Source: Allobosea sp. (GTDB lineage Bacteria; Pseudomonadota; Alphaproteobacteria; Rhizobiales; Beijerinckiaceae). From it: 43,868 nt of DNA. Of the stretch, positions 25,085 to 33,500 are shown piece after piece. The notes beneath the pieces were generated by a model that saw only the letters and a program-made list of their open reading frames with translations, ran no database searches and had not been told where the DNA came from. Made by a program: the position numbers and the translations under genes. The number at the start of each line of letters is the position of its first letter. Position 1 is the first letter of the stretch. The stretch is from the NCBI RefSeq assembly GCF_030694325.1, contig NZ_JAUXYO010000242.1, positions 1 to 43,868 of the forward strand, given 5' to 3'.

Positions 25085-26428
25085 ATGCTGCGGACCGTGC
25101 AAGGCTGCGCCGAGGCGCTCGCGAGCGGCGCCACCACGTCGCGCGCTCTGGTCGAGGACTGCCTGGCGCAGATCGCCGAGCCGGCGGGTGAAGGCGCCCG
25201 CGCCTTCATCTCCGTTTCAGCCGAAGCCGCTCGTATCTCGGCCGATGCCCATGACGCCCTGCGCAAGGCCGGTCGCGCGCCATCGCGCTATGCCGGCATC
25301 CCCTTCGCCGTGAAGGATCTGTTCGATGTTGCCGGCGAGGTCACGACGGCGGGCTCGCGCGCGCTCGCTAACGCCCCTCGGGCGAAAGTCCACGCCCCGA
25401 CGGTGGCGCGCATGCTGGCGGCCGGCTTCATCCCCGTCGGCCGCACCAACATGACCGAGTTCGCCTATTCCGGCATCGGCGCCAACCCGCATTACGGCAC
25501 GCCGCTCAGCCCGTGGGACCGCGCCGCAGCCCGCATCCCCGGCGGCTCCTCCTCCGGCTCGGCGGTGGCGGTGGCCGACGGCATGGCGGTGGTTGCGCTC
25601 GGCAGCGACACGGGCGGCTCCTGCCGCATTCCCGCCGCGCTCTGCGGCATCGTCGGCTACAAGCCGACCGCGCGACGCGTGCCGCTCGACGGCGTCGTGA
25701 CGCTCTCGGGCAGCCTCGATTCGCTCGGCCCGCTCGGCGCCAGCGTCGCCTGCTGCACCATTGTCGATGCGATCCTCGCCGGAGAAGTCCCTGCCCTGCC
25801 GACGCCGCGCCCGCTCGCCGGCCTGCGCCTCGCCATTCCCCGCGAGATCATGCGCGACGGCATGGACGCGACCGTCGCGGCCGCCTTCGAGCGAGCCATC
25901 GCGACGCTGTCCGCGCAGGGCGCACAGGTCAGCGAAGTCTCGTTCTCAGCCCTGCTCGACATCGCCCCCGCGATGAGCCGCGGCGGCTTCACCGGCCCGG
26001 AATCCTATGACTGGCATCGCGATCTGCTGGCCGCGAAGGCCGAACTCTACGATCCGCGCGTACGCAGCCGCATCGAAGCCGGTGCGACGATGACGGCCGC
26101 CGACTACGTTGCCCTGACCGCAGCACGCCGTCGCATCGTCGCGGCGATGGACGCGCTGACTGCACCCTTCGACGCGCTGCTGATGCCGACCTGTCCGATC
26201 GTGCCCCCGCGCATCGCCGAACTGGCCGAGGACGCGGAATACTACCGCCTCAATGCGCTTTTGCTGCGCAATCCGAGCCTCGGCAACTTCCTCGACCGCT
26301 GTGCCATCAGCCTGCCCTGCAACCGCCCGGGCGAAGCGCCCGTCGGCCTGATGCTGATGGGCGAAACCGGTGGCGACGCGGCTCTGTTCGCGATCGCCGC
26401 CTCCGTCGAGGCGGCATTGGCCGCCTGA
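25085..26428 (+). CDS. Amidase (amidase-signature family)
   Basis: Protein of 447 residues. The Ser-cisSer-Lys triad is Lys77 (PFAVKDLFDV), Ser155 (GGSSSGSA) and Ser179 (DTGGSCRIP). Length and lack of an extra C-terminal domain resemble AtzE and GatA-like single-domain amidases. ATG 25085 has CCGGAGAG eight bases upstream. It is flanked by the two paralogous FAD oxidoreductases on the same strand and would hydrolyse an amide to a carboxylate and an amine or ammonia. Unlike the AtzE gene at the left edge no AtzG-like partner gene is present. Substrate unknown. Confidence 0.92.
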   Translation: MLRTVQGCAEALASGATTSRALVEDCLAQIAEPAGEGARAFISVSAEAARISADAHDALRKAGRAPSRYAGIPFAVKDLFDVAGEVTTAGSRALANAPRAKVHAPTVARMLAAGFIPVGRTNMTEFAYSGIGANPHYGTPLSPWDRAAARIPGGSSSGSAVAVADGMAVVALGSDTGGSCRIPAALCGIVGYKPTARRVPLDGVVTLSGSLDSLGPLGASVACCTIVDAILAGEVPALPTPRPLAGLRLAIPREIMRDGMDATVAAAFERAIATLSAQGAQVSEVSFSALLDIAPAMSRGGFTGPESYDWHRDLLAAKAELYDPRVRSRIEAGATMTAADYVALTAARRRIVAAMDALTAPFDALLMPTCPIVPPRIAELAEDAEYYRLNALLLRNPSLGNFLDRCAISLPCNRPGEAPVGLMLMGETGGDAALFAIAASVEAALAA

Positions 26429-26499
26429 TGCGAAAATGATCCAAGGCAGCGGCGCCGAACGCCGCTAGTGGTCCGGCCTGGATCTGCCGGAGACACGCC

Positions 26500-27822
26500 A
26501 TGAGCCCCACCATCAAGCCCATCGCCAGCGACGCCGCCCTGCCGGCTGAGGCGGATGTCGTCGTCATCGGCGGTGGCATCGTCGGCGCGGCGGCGGCCTA
26601 TGTCCTGGCCAAGCGCGGCCGCTCGGTGGCCCTCGTCGAGAAAGGCGTCGTCGGCGGGGAGCAGTCGAGCCGTAACTGGGGCTGGTGCCGCCAGCAGAAC
26701 CGCGATGCGCGAGAACTCCCGCTTGCGATCCGCTCCATGGAGCTGTGGGACGCACTTGCCAGCGAGATCGGCGAGGATACCGGCTTCCGCCGCTGCGGGC
26801 TCGTCTATGCCACCAATGACGCCGCGCAGATCGCCCAATGGGAGCGCTGGCGCGAAACGGCGAAGCAGTTCGGCGTCGAGACGCGGATGCTGACCGGGCC
26901 GGAAGCCTCCGCCATGACGGCGGGCACCGGCCGCAACTGGCTCGGCGGCGTGCATTCCGTGACCGATGGCAAGGCCGAGCCGGCGCTTGCCGCGCCGGTG
27001 CTCGCTCTGGGCGCCCGCCAGCATGGCGCGACGATCCATCAGGGCTGCGCCGCGCGCGGGCTCGACGTGACCAACGGCACCGTCACCGGCGTCGTGACCG
27101 AGAAGGGTACGATCCGCACCCAGTCGGTCATCCTGGCGGGCGGCGCCTGGGCCTCGGGCTTCTGCCGCCATCACGGCGTCGTCTTCCCGCAGGCCAGCGT
27201 CCGCGTCACGAGCCTGCGCACGGAAGTGGCGCCGGCCTGGCTCGACGCCTTCTACACGCCCGAGATCGCCCTGACCCGCCGGCTCGACGGCAGCTACACC
27301 ATCGCCATCAGCGGCAAGGGCACGCTCGAATTGACGCCGCAGGGCATCCGCTTCGCCCGCCAGTTCATGCCAATGTTCGTCAAGCGGCTGAAGGCGGTCG
27401 AGTTCGGCATCGGTTCTTCCTTCTTCCACGGGCCGGAAGCCCTGGGCGGCTGGACGCTGGACAAGGAAACCCCGTTCGAGCGCATCCGCGTGCTCGATCC
27501 CGCGCCCAGCCGCAAGGCGATCGCGACGCTGCTGGAGCGCGCCCATGCGCTGGTTCCGGCGCTGCGCAGCGTCGCCGTGCGGGAAAGCTGGGGCAGCTAT
27601 ATCGACTCGACGCCCGATGCCGTGCCGGTGATCTCGCCGACCGTCGGGCTAAAGGGCCTCGTCCTGGCCGCCGGCCTCAGCGGCCACGGCTTCGGGCTGG
27701 GCCCCGGCGCCGGCCATCTCGCCGCCGATCTCGCCACCGGCGACACCCCGATCGTCGACCCCCGCCCCTTCCGCCATGCCCGCCTTCTCGACGGGTCGCA
27801 GGGCGAGGTCGGCGAGTTCTGA
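26500..27822 (+). CDS. FAD-dependent amine oxidoreductase (DAO family), paralogue 2
   Basis: Flavoprotein of 440 residues, ATG 26500 with CCGGAGAC upstream. It has GGGIVG at residues 24-29, Glu47 and the same SSRNWGWCRQQNRD motif at residues 56-69 as the product at 23502-24836, in identical register. Many further stretches match (GGVHS, DGKAEP, CAARGLD/E, VVTEKGTIRT, FCRHHG). The C-terminal segment is LSGHGFGLGPGAGHLAADLATG. Probably arose by duplication from the same ancestor; the two may use different amines or act in sequence. The middle part (residues about 225-300) differs most, consistent with different substrate pockets. Confidence 0.88.
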   Translation: MSPTIKPIASDAALPAEADVVVIGGGIVGAAAAYVLAKRGRSVALVEKGVVGGEQSSRNWGWCRQQNRDARELPLAIRSMELWDALASEIGEDTGFRRCGLVYATNDAAQIAQWERWRETAKQFGVETRMLTGPEASAMTAGTGRNWLGGVHSVTDGKAEPALAAPVLALGARQHGATIHQGCAARGLDVTNGTVTGVVTEKGTIRTQSVILAGGAWASGFCRHHGVVFPQASVRVTSLRTEVAPAWLDAFYTPEIALTRRLDGSYTIAISGKGTLELTPQGIRFARQFMPMFVKRLKAVEFGIGSSFFHGPEALGGWTLDKETPFERIRVLDPAPSRKAIATLLERAHALVPALRSVAVRESWGSYIDSTPDAVPVISPTVGLKGLVLAAGLSGHGFGLGPGAGHLAADLATGDTPIVDPRPFRHARLLDGSQGEVGEF

Positions 27823-27850
27823 GGCGCCCACTGACTCTGTCTCTGCGCCG

Positions 27851-27994
27851 GTCATTCCGGGGCAGGCCGCAGGCCTGAGCCCGGAACCCATGAACACCAC
27901 GGCCCCGAGGATGAAGCGGCCGCATCGCGCCGAGTTCTGACGCGACGGCGGATATGAGTTCCGGGCTCGCCGCTGCACGGCGCCCCGGAAAGAC
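27851..27994. repeat. Palindromic intergenic repeat, family C copy 3
   Basis: The 336-base stretch 27823-28158 between oxidoreductase 2 and the HAD gene is filled mainly by this hairpin: GTCATTCCGGGGC at the left and GCCCCGGAAAGAC at the right (one mismatch from the other copies), with internal GAGCCCGGAACCCATG opposite a CATATGAGTTCCGGGCTC-like arm. The remaining 28000-28158 holds the HAD gene leader; no other signal is visible. Confidence 0.85.
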
Positions 27995-28158
27995 GGACAG
28001 GCTACCCGCTACCAGCATGGCAATCCGTGCTGCCGATGCCGGGTCGATCGGCAGAATCTTGGGCCGCCGGCCCGCAAATCCGCGCCCGACGTCGCACCCT
28101 CCCGCTAGTCTTGGCTCATCGGCGGCGATGTCCGCCCTTTCGAGAGAGCGAGCGGACC

Positions 28159-28827
28159 ATGACCATCTGGCGGCCGAAATTCATCACCTTCGACTGCTAC
28201 GGCACCCTGATCTATTTCGAGATGGGGCCAGCCGCGCGTCGCGTCTACGGATCGCGCCTGTCGCCGGCACAGATGGACGCCTTCGTCGAGGATTTCAGCA
28301 GCTATCGTCTCGACGAGGTGCTCGGCCCCTGGAAGCCCTATCCCGACGTCGTGCGCAGCGCCGTCGCGCGCACCTGCAAACTGCACGGCTTCGCTTATGA
28401 CCCGGCCGACGCCCAGGCAATCATCGACGAGATCCCGACCTGGGGTCCGCATCCGGACGTTCCGGCCGGCTTGGCCAAGGTGGCGAAGGACATTCCCCTC
28501 GTCATCCTCTCGAACTCGATGACCGACCTCATCCCGCATTCCGTGGCGAAGCTCGGCGCGCCCTTCCATGCCGCCTACACGGCGCAAGAGGCCCAGGCCT
28601 ACAAGCCCCGCATGCAGGCCTTCGAATACATGTTCGACCAGCTCGGCTGCGGGCCGCAGGACGTGATGCACTGCTCGTCCAGCTTCCGCTACGACCAGAT
28701 GACCGCCTATGACATGAAGATCGCCGCCCGCGTCTTCGTCAATCGCGGCCACGAGCCGTCGAACCCCTATTACAGCACGCATGAGATCAAGGACATCGGC
28801 GGCCTGCCGGCTCTGGTCGGGCTCTGA
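28159..28827 (+). CDS. HAD-family hydrolase (type II haloacid dehalogenase-like)
   Basis: Protein of 222 residues starting MTIWRPKFITFDCYGTLI at ATG 28159. Asp12 in FDCYGTL is the nucleophile; Ser118-Asn119 (VILSNS) and Lys149 (QAYKPRM) occupy HAD motifs II and III, and the acidic motif lies around CSSSFRYDQ (residues 172-180). Length and layout match L-2-haloacid dehalogenases, but the SSNxxD pattern of true dehalogenases is not intact (no Asn there), so phosphatase or another hydrolase activity is equally possible. It sits four bases before the aldehyde dehydrogenase gene, so both are translated from one transcript. Role in the pathway is unclear. Confidence 0.82.
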   Translation: MTIWRPKFITFDCYGTLIYFEMGPAARRVYGSRLSPAQMDAFVEDFSSYRLDEVLGPWKPYPDVVRSAVARTCKLHGFAYDPADAQAIIDEIPTWGPHPDVPAGLAKVAKDIPLVILSNSMTDLIPHSVAKLGAPFHAAYTAQEAQAYKPRMQAFEYMFDQLGCGPQDVMHCSSSFRYDQMTAYDMKIAARVFVNRGHEPSNPYYSTHEIKDIGGLPALVGL

Positions 28828-28831
28828 ACCG

Positions 28832-30301
28832 ATGACCGATTTCGCGCCGGACTCGATCGCCTTCTCGACCGGCCACTATATCGGCGGCGAGGTCGTCGAG
28901 GCGGGCGAGCGGATCGCCGTCTCGCGACCGTCTGACGGCGCGACTTACGCCGATCTGCCGATCGCCGATGCCGAGACCGTCGACCGCGCCGTCACCGATG
29001 CGACGAAGGCGGTCGCGGCGAGCGGCTGGGCGACGCAGCCGCCACGCGAGCGCGCCCGCGCCCTGCGGCGCTGGGCCGATCTGATCGAGGAGCGCGCGGT
29101 CGAACTCGGCCGGCTCGAGGCTGTTGGCTCGACGCGGCCCATCGCGCAGGCGGTCACGGGCGACGTCGCCAGCGTTGCCGAGGGCATCCGCTTCTTCTCC
29201 GAATGGGCCGACAAGCTAGGCGGCGAGGTCGCGGCCACTCGGCATGACCATCTCGGCCTGATCGTCTCGGAGCCCTATGGCGTCGTCGGCGCGATCACGC
29301 CCTGGAATTTCCCGCTCAGCATGGCCTCCTGGAAGGTCGGCCCGGCGCTCGCCGCCGGCAACGCCATCGTGCTGAAGCCCTCGGAGCTGACGCCGTACTC
29401 CACCCTGCGGCTGGCGGAACTCGCCGTCGAGGCCGGCATCCCCGCCGGCATCTTCAACGTCGTCCAGGGCAATGGCGTCGTCACCGGCGATGCGCTCTCG
29501 CGACACCCCGGGATCGCCAAGCTCTCCTTCACCGGCTCGACCCGCACCGGCATCGCTGTGATGAAGGCCGCCGCCGAAACCGGCATCAAGCCGGTGACGC
29601 TGGAGCTCGGCGGCAAGAGCCCGCAACTCGTCTTCGCCGATGCCGATCTCGACAGGGCCGCCGCCTGCATCGCGGGCTCCCTGCTCGCCAATGCCGGCCA
29701 GGCCTGCGTCGCCGGCTCGCGGCTGATCGTTCAGCGTTCCGTGATGGACGAGCTGGTGGCGCGGCTGCAGGCGCGGCTGGCCACGGTCGCGCCCGGCCCG
29801 ACCTGGAAGGCCGCGACGGGCTATGCGCCGATCATCTCGGAGACGCAGGCGCGGCGCATCGACGACATCCTCGCCCGCAGCAGGGGGCAGGGCGCGGAAT
29901 GCCTGCTCGGCGGCGGGCGCATCGAGGGTCATGGTGGGGCCTTCTACCAGCCGACGCTGCTCGCCGGTGTGACCGCGCAGACGGCGGCGGTGCGCGAGGA
30001 GATCTTCGGGCCGGTGCTGACCATCCAGGCCTTCGACGACGAGGCCGAGGGGCTGAGCCTCGCCGACCACCCCGAATACGGGCTCGCGGCCGGCGTCTAC
30101 ACCGCCGATCTCGGCCGTGGCCTGCGCGCCATGCGCGCGCTGAAGGCCGGCACCGTCTGGATCAACCGCTACAGTCGCACGCTCGACTTCATCCTGCCGA
30201 CCGGCGGCTACAAGACCGCCGGCATCGGCAAGGACCTCGGCCGCCAAGCGGTGGAGGCCAATCTGCGCCACAAAACGGTGTTGATCGACATCGGCGGGTG
30301 A
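28832..30301 (+). CDS. NAD(P)-dependent aldehyde dehydrogenase
   Basis: Protein of 489 residues, ATG 28832, four bases after the HAD stop. Catalytic Cys292 (GQACVAGS), general base Glu258 (TLELGGKSP) and the oxyanion Asn159 (TPWNFPL) are present, as is the NAD-binding GSTRTG (residues 235-240). The C-terminal HKTVLIDIGG segment is typical of betaine/GABA/PuuC-like aldehyde dehydrogenases. It would oxidise an aldehyde, such as one made by the FAD oxidoreductases upstream, to an acid. Substrate specificity cannot be assigned. A palindromic repeat follows and the next gene converges. Confidence 0.93.
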   Translation: MTDFAPDSIAFSTGHYIGGEVVEAGERIAVSRPSDGATYADLPIADAETVDRAVTDATKAVAASGWATQPPRERARALRRWADLIEERAVELGRLEAVGSTRPIAQAVTGDVASVAEGIRFFSEWADKLGGEVAATRHDHLGLIVSEPYGVVGAITPWNFPLSMASWKVGPALAAGNAIVLKPSELTPYSTLRLAELAVEAGIPAGIFNVVQGNGVVTGDALSRHPGIAKLSFTGSTRTGIAVMKAAAETGIKPVTLELGGKSPQLVFADADLDRAAACIAGSLLANAGQACVAGSRLIVQRSVMDELVARLQARLATVAPGPTWKAATGYAPIISETQARRIDDILARSRGQGAECLLGGGRIEGHGGAFYQPTLLAGVTAQTAAVREEIFGPVLTIQAFDDEAEGLSLADHPEYGLAAGVYTADLGRGLRAMRALKAGTVWINRYSRTLDFILPTGGYKTAGIGKDLGRQAVEANLRHKTVLIDIGG

Positions 30302-30321
30302 CCACCGTTCAGGCTTCTGCG

Positions 30322-30436
30322 GCCCTCATCCTGACGAGCCGCGCAGCGGCGTCTCGAAGGATGCTTCAGAGGGTGCCGGAACCTCCTGAACCATCCTTCG
30401 AGACGCGGGCGTTCGCCCGCTCCTCAGGATGAGGGC
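30322..30436. repeat. Palindromic intergenic repeat, family A copy 2
   Basis: Second copy of the 7811-7918 element: GCCCTCATCCTGACGAGC at the left, GCTCCTCAGGATGAGGGC at the right, and inner arms GTCTCGAAGGATG and CATCCTTCGAGACGC. It lies between the convergent ends of the aldehyde dehydrogenase and the PuuB-like gene, where it could terminate transcription from both sides. Confidence 0.9.
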
Positions 30437-30457
30437 TGAGGGTCGGCAGGAACCTCC

Positions 30458-31735
30458 TCAGTGCCGCCAGTCCTGATATTTGTAGTACATCCCGACGAAG
30501 GGCAGGAACCAGGGCGGGCCAAAATGGCCGGGCACCACCGGCCAGTCGAGCCCGGCGAGCGGGTTGGCCGCCGCATCGCCGCCCATCACCCGCGCCATGA
30601 TCTGCCCCATATGCACCGACATCTGCGTGCCGTGGCCGCTATAGCCGGTGGCGTAGAACACGCCTTCGCGCTCGCCGGCCCGCGGCAGCCGGTCGGCGGT
30701 CATGTCGACGAGCCCGCCCCAGCAATAGTCGATCCGCGTCTGAGCGAGCTGCGGGAACAGCTCCAGCATCCGCGCCTTCAGGATGCCGCCGCTCTTGGCG
30801 TCCGATGCCGGGCTCGACAGGGCGAACCGCGCCCGCCCGCCGAAGATCAGGCGGTTGTCGGGCGTCAGCCGGAAGTAGTTGCCGATGTTCATCGTCGTCG
30901 TCGCGGTCCGGCGCGTCGGCATGATCGAGGCGGCGAGATTGTCCGAGAGCGGCTCTGTCGCGATGATGAAGCTGCCAACCGGCACGATGCGCCGGCGCAG
31001 CCAGGCGAAAGGCCCCTGCCGCGAAGCGCCGGTCGCGAGCAGCACCTGCTTGGCCTCGAGCGCCCCGCGCGTCGTGACGACGCGATGCGCCTGCCCGGCG
31101 ATCCGCTGGAGCGACGTTACAGCAGCGCCTTCATGAATTTGCGCCCCTGCGCGGGCCGCGGCCTCCGCCAATCCGACGCCGAAACGGCCCATATGCATAT
31201 GGCCGCTGCGCGGGAAGACGAGCCCGCCATGAAAGCCGGACGAGCCGATCTCGCTCTGGACATCGCCTGGCGCCACCACCGCGAGGTCGGGCTCGACGGT
31301 GGCCTTGAGCAGCTCGGCGCTCTTCTGCAGCTTGGCGAAATGCCCCGGTTTGGCCGCGAGCTTGATCTTGCCGGTGCGGGTGAAGTCGCAGTCGATCGCC
31401 TCCTCCCTCACCAGCGCCTCGACCGTGTCAACGCCGGCGTCGAAGACGCGATAGAGCGCGCTCGCCCGCTCGATGCCGATCTGCATCGCCAGCCCGCCGA
31501 GATCATGCGCGAGGCCGTTGTTGCAATGGCCGCCATTGCGGCCCGAGGCCTCGCCGACGACGCGCCCTGCTTCCAGCACGGCGACGCGCGCCCCTGCCTT
31601 CGCCAGGCTGCGCGCCGCCGAGAGACCGGTGAAGCCGCCCCCGATCACCGCGACATCGACCTGCCCTTCGAGGGGTTCCGTCGAACCGGACGTGAAGCGC
31701 GGCGCGGAGGCCAGCCAAAAGGGTTCGAGCTTCAT
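30458..31735 (-). CDS. FAD-dependent oxidoreductase, gamma-glutamylputrescine oxidase-like (PuuB type)
   Basis: Flavoprotein of 425 residues from ATG 31735 (MKLEPFWLASAPRF); a longer reading to 31819 has a GC-rich, low-complexity N-terminus and is rejected. GGGFTG at residues 32-37 and Glu55 bind FAD; ASGRNGGHCNNG (residues 63-74) and GLVDMTADRLPRAG, YSGHGTQMSVHMGQ near the C-terminus match PuuB/OrdL-like amine oxidases. Those oxidise gamma-glutamylated or free amines. It diverges from the GNAT gene and heads an amine-type gene group with an aminotransferase. Substrate not determined. Confidence 0.88.
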   Translation of the reverse strand: MKLEPFWLASAPRFTSGSTEPLEGQVDVAVIGGGFTGLSAARSLAKAGARVAVLEAGRVVGEASGRNGGHCNNGLAHDLGGLAMQIGIERASALYRVFDAGVDTVEALVREEAIDCDFTRTGKIKLAAKPGHFAKLQKSAELLKATVEPDLAVVAPGDVQSEIGSSGFHGGLVFPRSGHMHMGRFGVGLAEAAARAGAQIHEGAAVTSLQRIAGQAHRVVTTRGALEAKQVLLATGASRQGPFAWLRRRIVPVGSFIIATEPLSDNLAASIMPTRRTATTTMNIGNYFRLTPDNRLIFGGRARFALSSPASDAKSGGILKARMLELFPQLAQTRIDYCWGGLVDMTADRLPRAGEREGVFYATGYSGHGTQMSVHMGQIMARVMGGDAAANPLAGLDWPVVPGHFGPPWFLPFVGMYYKYQDWRH

Positions 31736-31858
31736 CGCAAATCGGCCTCGGTTGGAAGCAGGGCCCGGCCGGCGCCCGCGCGCAAGCGCGCGAGGCAACC
31801 GCGCCGGGGCGGGGAACACGCAGCTTGCACGACCCTAACCTGCTGTATTGTATGAATT
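31736..31858. promoter_or_regulatory. Divergent promoter region between PuuB-like and GNAT genes
   Basis: A 123-base gap, GC-rich until an abruptly AT-rich patch at 31845-31863. A -35-like TTGCAC (31825-31830) precedes TTGTAT (31848-31853) on the plus strand with a 17-base spacer; on the minus strand the patch reads TACAAT. These are promoter-like but not strong. If the plus promoter is real, the first GNAT ATG at 31859 may lie too early and 31889 would be the start. Confidence 0.35.
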
Positions 31859-32797
31859 ATGCTATTCCCGAGCAGCCTCCGCGGCCCTATGATCGGGACT
31901 TCCCGTGAGGCACAGGCCTTGGCTTACAAAACGGCAAAGCGCCGGCTCGGCTACGAGATCGCCATCAGGCCGATGGCGGAATCCGATCTCGACCAGTTGC
32001 ATCAGCTGTCGATCGGCGTCGGCTGGCCGCATCGTCCGGAGGACTGGCGCCTCGTTATCGGGCTCGGCCACGGCATCGTCGCTTGCGACGCGATTGGGCG
32101 GGTGCTGGGCTCGGCGATGTGGTGGCCCTTCGGCGAGCGCTTCGCGACCGTCGGCATGGTCATCACCTCGCCGCGGCTGCAGGCGCAAGGCGCCGGGCGC
32201 GAACTGATGGAGATGATCTTTGCGCAGACCGGCTCCCGCGATCTGCGCCTGACCTCGACCAAGGCGGGCTACAGGCTCTACCGCTCGCTCGGCTTCGAGC
32301 CGATCGGCCGCATCTTCCAGCATCAGGGCAAGGCTCTGCCGCCCCATGGGCCTGTCGCCGCCGCGCCCGGCCTGCGCCAGGTCGTTCCCGGCGATCTCGA
32401 TGCGCTCGCAGCCCTTGATGCAAGCGCCTATGGCGCCGACCGGCGGCAGGCTATCGCCGCAGCACTGCTTTTGGCCTCGGTGGGCACGCTCGTGGAGCGC
32501 GATGGCGCGGTCGTCGGCTTCGCGCTTTGCCGCCCGTTCGGCCGCGGCCATGTCGTCGGACCGATCGTCGCGGAGGATGACGCGATGGCGATCGCCCTGC
32601 TCACGCCGCATGTCGAGGCCCATCAGGGCGCCTTCCTGCGCGTCGACACCGCCCAGGAACAGGGCGCCTTCGGCGCCTTCCTCGAATCCTGCGGCCTGAC
32701 GATCTTCGACACGGTCACCCCGATGATCCGTGGAAGGGCACATGGCCCAAGCGGCTGCGCGCGCATCTACGGACTGGTCAACCAGGCGCTGGGCTGA
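31859..32797 (+). CDS. GNAT acetyltransferase with C-terminal YitH/HolE-type domain, copy 1
   Basis: Protein of 312 residues (ATG 31859; ATG 31889, giving 302 residues, is a serious alternative because neither has a clear ribosome site and a promoter may overlap the first). Residues about 35-155 are the GNAT domain with the acetyl-CoA loop SPRLQAQGAGRELM, and residues about 170-310 the YitH/HolE-like second half. It is clearly homologous to the product at 36473-37333 (shared GWPHR, EDW, WWPFGE, AQT, LYRSLGF). It diverges from the PuuB-like gene. The acceptor substrate is unknown; an amine or amino-acid intermediate of the region is the likeliest guess. Confidence 0.8.
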   Translation: MLFPSSLRGPMIGTSREAQALAYKTAKRRLGYEIAIRPMAESDLDQLHQLSIGVGWPHRPEDWRLVIGLGHGIVACDAIGRVLGSAMWWPFGERFATVGMVITSPRLQAQGAGRELMEMIFAQTGSRDLRLTSTKAGYRLYRSLGFEPIGRIFQHQGKALPPHGPVAAAPGLRQVVPGDLDALAALDASAYGADRRQAIAAALLLASVGTLVERDGAVVGFALCRPFGRGHVVGPIVAEDDAMAIALLTPHVEAHQGAFLRVDTAQEQGAFGAFLESCGLTIFDTVTPMIRGRAHGPSGCARIYGLVNQALG

Positions 32798-32804
32798 GCC
32801 CACC

Positions 32805-32886
32805 CGTCATTGCGAGCGCAGCGAAGCAATCCAGGGGACGTCGAGCGGGCGGCCGGCTGGATTGCTTCGCGGCGCTCGCAATGACG
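32805..32886. repeat. Palindromic intergenic repeat, family B copy 2
   Basis: An 82-base hairpin with arms 32805-32834 and 32857-32886, almost identical to the copy at 18853-18932. The loop differs. It lies between the convergent GNAT and Lrp gene ends and is well placed as a bidirectional terminator. Confidence 0.92.
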
Positions 32887-32905
32887 GGTCAGAGACCCGG
32901 ATCGC

Positions 32906-33394
32906 TCACACGTCGAAGAGCACCGGCAGCGGATATCCCGGCTTCTGGATCGGCGACTTGATCACGACATAGCTGAAATATTTGGAGATGCCGATATTGC
33001 GGTCGAGCAGGGTCTCGATCAGCGACTGGTAATGCGTCAGGCCTCGGGTGACGAACTTGACGAGATAATCGTAGCCGCCGCTGACCATGTGGCACTCCAC
33101 CACCTCGTCGACCCGGCGCAGCGCCGTCTCGAAGCGGATGAAATACTCCTTGGTGTGGTCGGCCAGCGTCACCTCGGTGAAGACGGTGATCGTCTCGCCG
33201 AGCTTCTGCAGGTTGATCGTCGCGCCATAGCCGGAGATGAACCCCGCCTGCTCCAGCCGCTTGACCCGCAGCAGGCAGGGACTCGGCGAAAGGCCGACCG
33301 CATCGGCCAGATTGACGTTGGTGATCCGGCTGTTGTTCTGCAGCTCGATCAGGATCTTCATGTCGATGCGGTCGAGCCGCACGCCCGGTGTCAC
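32906..33394 (-). CDS. Lrp/AsnC-family transcriptional regulator
   Basis: Regulator of 162 residues starting at GTG 33394 (MTPGVRLDRIDMKILIEL), with GAGG about nine bases upstream. Residues about 7-65 form the helix-turn-helix (NVNLADAVGLSPSPCLLRVKRLEQAGFI). Residues about 70-155 are the RAM domain (ITVFTEVTLADH, HMVSGGYDYLVKFVT), which binds amino acids and assembles octamers. It is downstream of the aminotransferase gene on the same strand (106-base gap) and probably controls it in response to an amino acid or amine. The short GLSPSPCL recognition helix is typical of this family. Confidence 0.92.
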   Translation of the reverse strand: MTPGVRLDRIDMKILIELQNNSRITNVNLADAVGLSPSPCLLRVKRLEQAGFISGYGATINLQKLGETITVFTEVTLADHTKEYFIRFETALRRVDEVVECHMVSGGYDYLVKFVTRGLTHYQSLIETLLDRNIGISKYFSYVVIKSPIQKPGYPLPVLFDV

Positions 33395-33500
33395 GTCGAA
33401 AGCCTCACCCCAACCCCGGCGCGCGGCCCTCGCGGAGCCGCCGCCGTCGCGTCAACCTAGACCGTCGGCGCCTCCGGGCAAAGCAAGGATCACGCCGCCC

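Noticed and set aside
28159-28827. Firm call as L-2-haloacid dehalogenase
   Set aside because: The nucleophile Asp and HAD core are there, but the SSNxxD pattern of true dehalogenases is not intact, so only the HAD family is claimed.
7811-30436. CRISPR array
   Set aside because: Repeats are long, few, widely separated and lie in different intergenic gaps, with no regular spacers or cas genes.
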